From DASYAN01 sp036501345 (lineage in GTDB: Bacteria > Chloroflexota > Ktedonobacteria > Ktedonobacterales > Ktedonobacteraceae), in assembly GCA_036501345.1 (NCBI GenBank), contig DASYAN010000349.1:1-8990 (forward strand): DNA of 8,990 bases, written 5' to 3'. Position 1 is the first letter of the stretch; the number at the start of each line of letters is the position of its first letter. The notes under the pieces are model-generated. The model saw nothing but the letters and a program-made list of their open reading frames with translations. It had not been told where the DNA came from and searched no databases. Of this stretch, positions 7,162 to 8,990 are shown one piece after another. Made by a program: the position numbers and the translations under genes.

Positions 7162-7370
7162 TTGATTTTGAGACGCTGTATACTGATTTCAGGTGATCCG
7201 GTTAGAAACTGGAAGGAAAATGTTGTAGTAGAATTACCATAAGCAACTAGTAATTAGTATTTGAGGTAATTCTTGAAATTGCAGCGCTTAATTGTAAATT
7301 TTGACGTTGTAGTACAGATAGCATGGATGAACAGTTTTTATAACACGTAGATGAGAAAGGAAATGTTCAC
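7162..7370 (+). promoter_or_regulatory. Upstream module copy 1: promoter-like box and structured leader of precursor 1
   Basis: TTGATT (7162-7167) and TATACT (7179-7184) are followed by AGGTGATCCGGTTAGAAACT and end in TGTTGTA (7221-7227). The same order recurs at 7928 and 8772. CCGGTT (7198-7203) can pair with AACTGG (7207-7212) in RNA using one G-U. Downstream, AGAATTACC (7230-7238) pairs perfectly with GGTAATTCT (7265-7273), and TGTTGTA can pair with TGCAGCG (7280-7286) using wobbles. The ribosome site AAAGGA (7356-7361) lies 9 nt before ATG 7371. TATACT may be the -10, giving a leader of about 180 nt; the TTGATT spacing (11 bp) is too short for a classical -35. Confidence 0.6.
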
Positions 7371-7622
7371 ATGAGTAACATTGTACCTACTTGGGAAGCT
7401 CAAGCAAATCCAGTGGGAGAAATTGAGCTGACGGATACACAGCTTGCGATGGTCCAAGGGGCATGGGATGATCATTGCGACCACAACCACTTGGATTGGC
7501 ATAATGAGGATAGATGCCACAAAAAGCATTTTGAATTTAGGAGAGCTATTCACATTTCTATCGACATAGACGTCCATAAGATTGTGGACGTGGATAAGGA
7601 CAGGAATCGGAGAGAGTGTTAG
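7371..7622 (+). CDS. Precursor peptide 1: mersacidin-type leader, His/Asp/Cys-rich core
   Basis: This 83-residue peptide starts MSNIVPTWEAQANPVGEIEL and has a leader ending TDTQLAMVQGA, like mersacidin/lichenicidin-type leaders. The predicted C39 cut follows Gly30-Ala31, leaving a 52-residue core from Trp32. The core is not lantibiotic-like: one Ser, no Thr, three Cys (36, 49, 83), eight His (35, 38, 40, 44, 50, 53, 61, 69), ten Asp and ten Lys/Arg. Residues 60-77 alternate hydrophobic and polar (IHISIDIDVHKIVDVDKD), as in an amphipathic beta strand. Compared with precursor 2 the leader lacks about 15 residues after MSNIVxxW. It lies 230 bp after the exporter with its own upstream module. A metal-binding or disulphide-bonded secreted peptide is conceivable; activity is unknown. 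A 7-bp inverted repeat (7570-7576 / 7585-7591) lies in the coding sequence. Confidence 0.75.
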   Translation: MSNIVPTWEAQANPVGEIELTDTQLAMVQGAWDDHCDHNHLDWHNEDRCHKKHFEFRRAIHISIDIDVHKIVDVDKDRNRREC

Positions 7623-7654
7623 AGTCTTTCTGAGCTTACTCTTGAGAGTGGTAA

Positions 7655-7683
7655 GGGAGAGGTTACTTTTAAGTATCTCTCCC
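7655..7683 (+). terminator. Stem-loop after precursor 1, possible terminator
   Basis: GGGAGAG (7655-7661) pairs with CTCTCCC (7677-7683), and inside the loop TTACTT and AAGTA can extend the stem. It lies 33 bp after the stop codon. No U-tract follows, so it may stabilise the transcript end rather than terminate alone. Confidence 0.5.
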
Positions 7684-7927
7684 TCATCCTTAATACATCC
7701 TATAAAACCCCTTCAATATTTTTCAGTCCCCTCTTCATATGCTTGTCAGTGAAGCTGTGCCTTACAAATAGAACTTCTCTTACCAGTGCTTCTAGAAGTT
7801 TCTTCTCTTGCCCAAATATGAGAAAGCTCTTCTAACAATGTGTACTTCTATTGTGAACGATTTTTAATGCAAAAAATTTTTGCAAATAATGATATAGGTA
7901 TATAGTTTTATGGATTTGGTAACTTCT
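7684..7927. other. Intergenic stretch with AT-rich palindrome
   Basis: No gene is seen. A near-perfect palindrome, TGCAAAAA-A-TTTTTGCA (7868-7884), lies 44 bp before the TATACT of module copy 2. It could be an operator or simply curved AT-rich DNA. I do not see it upstream of the other two copies, which weakens a shared regulatory role. Confidence 0.35.
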
Positions 7928-8121
7928 TATACTATTACTAGGTGATCCGGTTAAGAACTGAAAAGTAAGGTGTTGTATGGATATTGCCTTATGCTAGCTA
8001 ATTTTATAAAGTAAGGTAAATGACTTAAAGTACAACATTTAATTATAGACTTTGATGTTATATTTCGGACGCTGTAGATCAATAATTGTAGTACTCTGAA
8101 CAAGAGAAAGGAACTATTCCA
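7911..8121 (+). promoter_or_regulatory. Upstream module copy 2: promoter-like box and structured leader of precursor 2
   Basis: TATACT (7928-7933), AGGTGATCCGGTTAAGAACT and TGTTGTA (7971-7977) repeat the order of copy 1. The TTGATTT element is degraded to TGGATTT (7911-7917). In the leader TGTTGTA pairs perfectly with TACAACA (8031-8037). Inside it, TTGCCTTA (7984-7991) pairs with TAAGGTAA (8012-8019) with one G-U. The pairing partners sit at positions homologous to copy 1, and the sequence after them (TTTAATTATAGACTTTGATG against CTTAATTGTAAATTTTGACG) is still alignable. The ribosome site AAAGGA (8107-8112) is 9 nt before ATG 8122. Confidence 0.6.
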
Positions 8122-8424
8122 ATGAGCAACATTGTATTAGCTTGGAAAGATGAAACGTATCGCCAGAGCCTCTCAGTAGAGGAGCAGGCAGTGCTGCCAG
8201 CCAATCCCGCTGGTGAAGTTGAACTGACAGATGCAGCCCTTGAAGGTATCTGTGGTGCATGGGGCAATGACGGTGATCGTAACAAGATCAACCAGGACGT
8301 GGATCAAAATGCCTTTGCTACCTTCGGTGATAAGAACTTTGTCATTGATTCCTGGGTAGATTGCGAGGCAAAGAACCATGCCGATCTCGATGCCAAGATC
8401 AAGAACAAGAACTTTGACATTTAA
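8122..8424 (+). CDS. Precursor peptide 2: full mersacidin/lichenicidin-type leader, Asp/Asn-rich core
   Basis: A 100-residue peptide whose first 46 residues follow the mersacidin/lichenicidin leader pattern: MSNIVLAWKDETYRQSLS, NPAGEVELTDAALEGI and CGA. The predicted C39 cut is after Gly45-Ala46, giving a 54-residue core from Trp47. The core has ten Asp, eight Asn and seven Lys/Arg but only one Thr (67), one Ser (77) and one Cys (81), so at most a single lanthionine could form. It is close in length to the core of precursor 1 (52) and both cores begin with Trp. No LanM-type modifying enzyme is encoded in the window; either one acts from elsewhere or the leader is reused only for export. It has its own upstream module and a strong terminator, so it is probably monocistronic. 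Bacteriocin or signal peptide are both possible. Confidence 0.8.
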   Translation: MSNIVLAWKDETYRQSLSVEEQAVLPANPAGEVELTDAALEGICGAWGNDGDRNKINQDVDQNAFATFGDKNFVIDSWVDCEAKNHADLDAKIKNKNFDI

Positions 8425-8449
8425 CTTAGGCATAGCCTTCTGAGAATGA

Positions 8450-8483
8450 GGGGTAGGATACCACTGAGTATCCTACCCCTTTT
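8450..8483 (+). terminator. Rho-independent terminator of precursor 2
   Basis: GGGGTAGGATAC (8450-8461) pairs perfectly with GTATCCTACCCC (8468-8479) around the 6-nt loop CACTGA, followed by TTTT and a T-rich tail. It lies 25 bp after the stop codon of precursor 2. Confidence 0.9.
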
Positions 8484-8771
8484 GCTGTCTTTCATGGGTA
8501 CTGTATCTTTGGCTAAGGGTTGGCTTTCCAAAGCAAGGATTTCAAGCTCAATTCTCAGTCACAAAAAGCGGCACCCTTAGAGAAGGATACGGTATTCTTT
8601 CATGGCTGTCTTGTTGCTCCTTATTTTGTCATTTTATATCTCTGAAGTTACTATAGAGAAGGATCTCTGGATATTTTTCTCCTCTAGTGATGTGTGTTCT
8701 CTCCTGGTGTTATACAAACTAAACCTATCTAATACCGATAAATATGCGATTTTTTGATTTCGATGCCTACG
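8484..8771. other. Intergenic stretch, no gene seen
   Basis: T-rich sequence without a supported gene. The only recognisable item is TTGATTT (8754-8760) at its end, which corresponds to the upstream element of module copy 1. Confidence 0.4.
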
Positions 8772-8874
8772 TATACTATTATCAAGTGGTCCGGTTAGAA
8801 ATTGAAGAATAAAATGTTGTATGAAAAATTCTTAACTATACCATAACGGTGAAGTTAAGATAGCTTAGTCGACG
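8772..8874 (+). promoter_or_regulatory. Upstream module copy 3, interrupted by a mobile element
   Basis: TATACT (8772-8777), AAGTGGTCCGGTTAGAAATT and TGTTGTA (8815-8821) match copies 1 and 2. A strong hairpin follows: TCTTAACT (8830-8837) with AGTTAAGA (8853-8860), and inside it ACC with GGT. The match then ends where a terminal inverted repeat begins at 8875, about where copies 1 and 2 have the partner of TGTTGTA. In those copies TATACT lies 192-194 bp before the start codon, so a third precursor gene is expected beyond the right edge. Confidence 0.6.
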
Positions 8875-8983
8875 ACCATAAATAACTCCGACGTTTATGC
8901 TCGCAGCCGAATCGTGTAGTTCCAGGCCGGGTGAAACGTATCTCCCTGGATATTGATGGTCATATGTCGGAGTTATTTATGGT
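8875..8983. mobile_element. 109-bp IS deletion derivative (MITE-like) with perfect 18-bp terminal inverted repeats
   Basis: ACCATAAATAACTCCGAC (8875-8892) is the exact reverse complement of GTCGGAGTTATTTATGGT (8966-8983). Partial complementarity continues outward on both sides (GTCGACG against GTGCACA). The interior retains, on the minus strand, what looks like the last codons of a transposase ending directly beside the left repeat, as expected of an insertion-sequence end. No target duplication is obvious. Confidence 0.6.
8895..8963 (-). pseudogene. Transposase C-terminal remnant, possibly ISAzo13-like
   Basis: The minus strand encodes 22 residues ending with a stop 3 bp inside the left terminal repeat. 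The segment GDTFHPAWNYTIRLRA resembles the FHPxWNYTI tail that I associate with ISAzo13-family transposases. All catalytic parts are missing. The family call rests on a short motif and could be wrong. Confidence 0.4.
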
Positions 8984-8990
8984 TGTGCAC

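Noticed and set aside
7868..7884. Palindrome as a shared operator for the precursor modules
   Set aside because: It appears only upstream of copy 2, so I list it as a local feature and do not claim a shared regulatory role.
7371..8424. Classical two-component lantibiotic pair
   Set aside because: The leaders fit, but the cores have almost no Ser, Thr and Cys for ring formation and no LanM gene is present in the window.
8886..8990. Plus-strand frame open to the right edge (GTG at 8931, KRISLDIDGHMSELF)
   Set aside because: It reads through the mobile element opposite the better-matching transposase tail and has no ribosome site.

Overview
The window looks like accessory chromosome of a Gram-positive-type soil bacterium, most plausibly a Ktedonobacteria-like member of the Chloroflexota. 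That placement is inferred from the company of genes: a short HlyD-like adaptor, a peptidase-containing exporter, precursors with mersacidin-type leaders, a sedolisin relic, a tandem-duplicated membrane protein and several degraded mobile elements. No rRNA or other phylogenetic marker is present, so it stays tentative.

Left part (1-3407): a minus-strand polytopic membrane protein with an internal tandem duplication runs off the left edge. It is followed by a 157-bp MITE-like element with 19-bp imperfect terminal inverted repeats, then by a gene-poor stretch. A minus-strand papain-like (C39_2-type) cysteine peptidase and a plus-strand short-chain dehydrogenase/reductase are divergently transcribed. 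I see no link between these genes and the peptide-export system to the right.

Middle (3408-7140): a sedolisin (S53) protease survives only as a signal-peptide-like start plus its C-terminal serine-containing end, in different frames. Next come a small HlyD-like membrane-anchored adaptor containing six tandem 7-residue repeats, and an 821-residue ABC transporter with an N-terminal C39 peptidase domain. The transporter has a basic, internally duplicated extension before the peptidase. Its perfect Shine-Dalgarno sequence is separated from the start codon by a strong hairpin.

Right part (7141-8990): two small precursor genes have mersacidin/lichenicidin-type leaders ending in Gly-Ala, the kind of site C39 domains cut. 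Their cores (52 and 54 residues) are polar and Asp/Asn/Lys/His-rich, with almost no Ser/Thr/Cys for lanthionine formation. Each gene is preceded by the same promoter-like box and a structured leader of about 190 nt. A third copy of this module lies at 8772 and is interrupted by a 109-bp deletion derivative of an insertion sequence, so a third precursor gene probably lies just beyond the right edge.

Inferred working: the precursors are made from separate, similarly regulated transcripts, the C39-ABC protein removes the leaders and exports the cores, and the HlyD-like protein serves as membrane adaptor. No LanM or other modifying enzyme, immunity gene or regulator is visible in the window.
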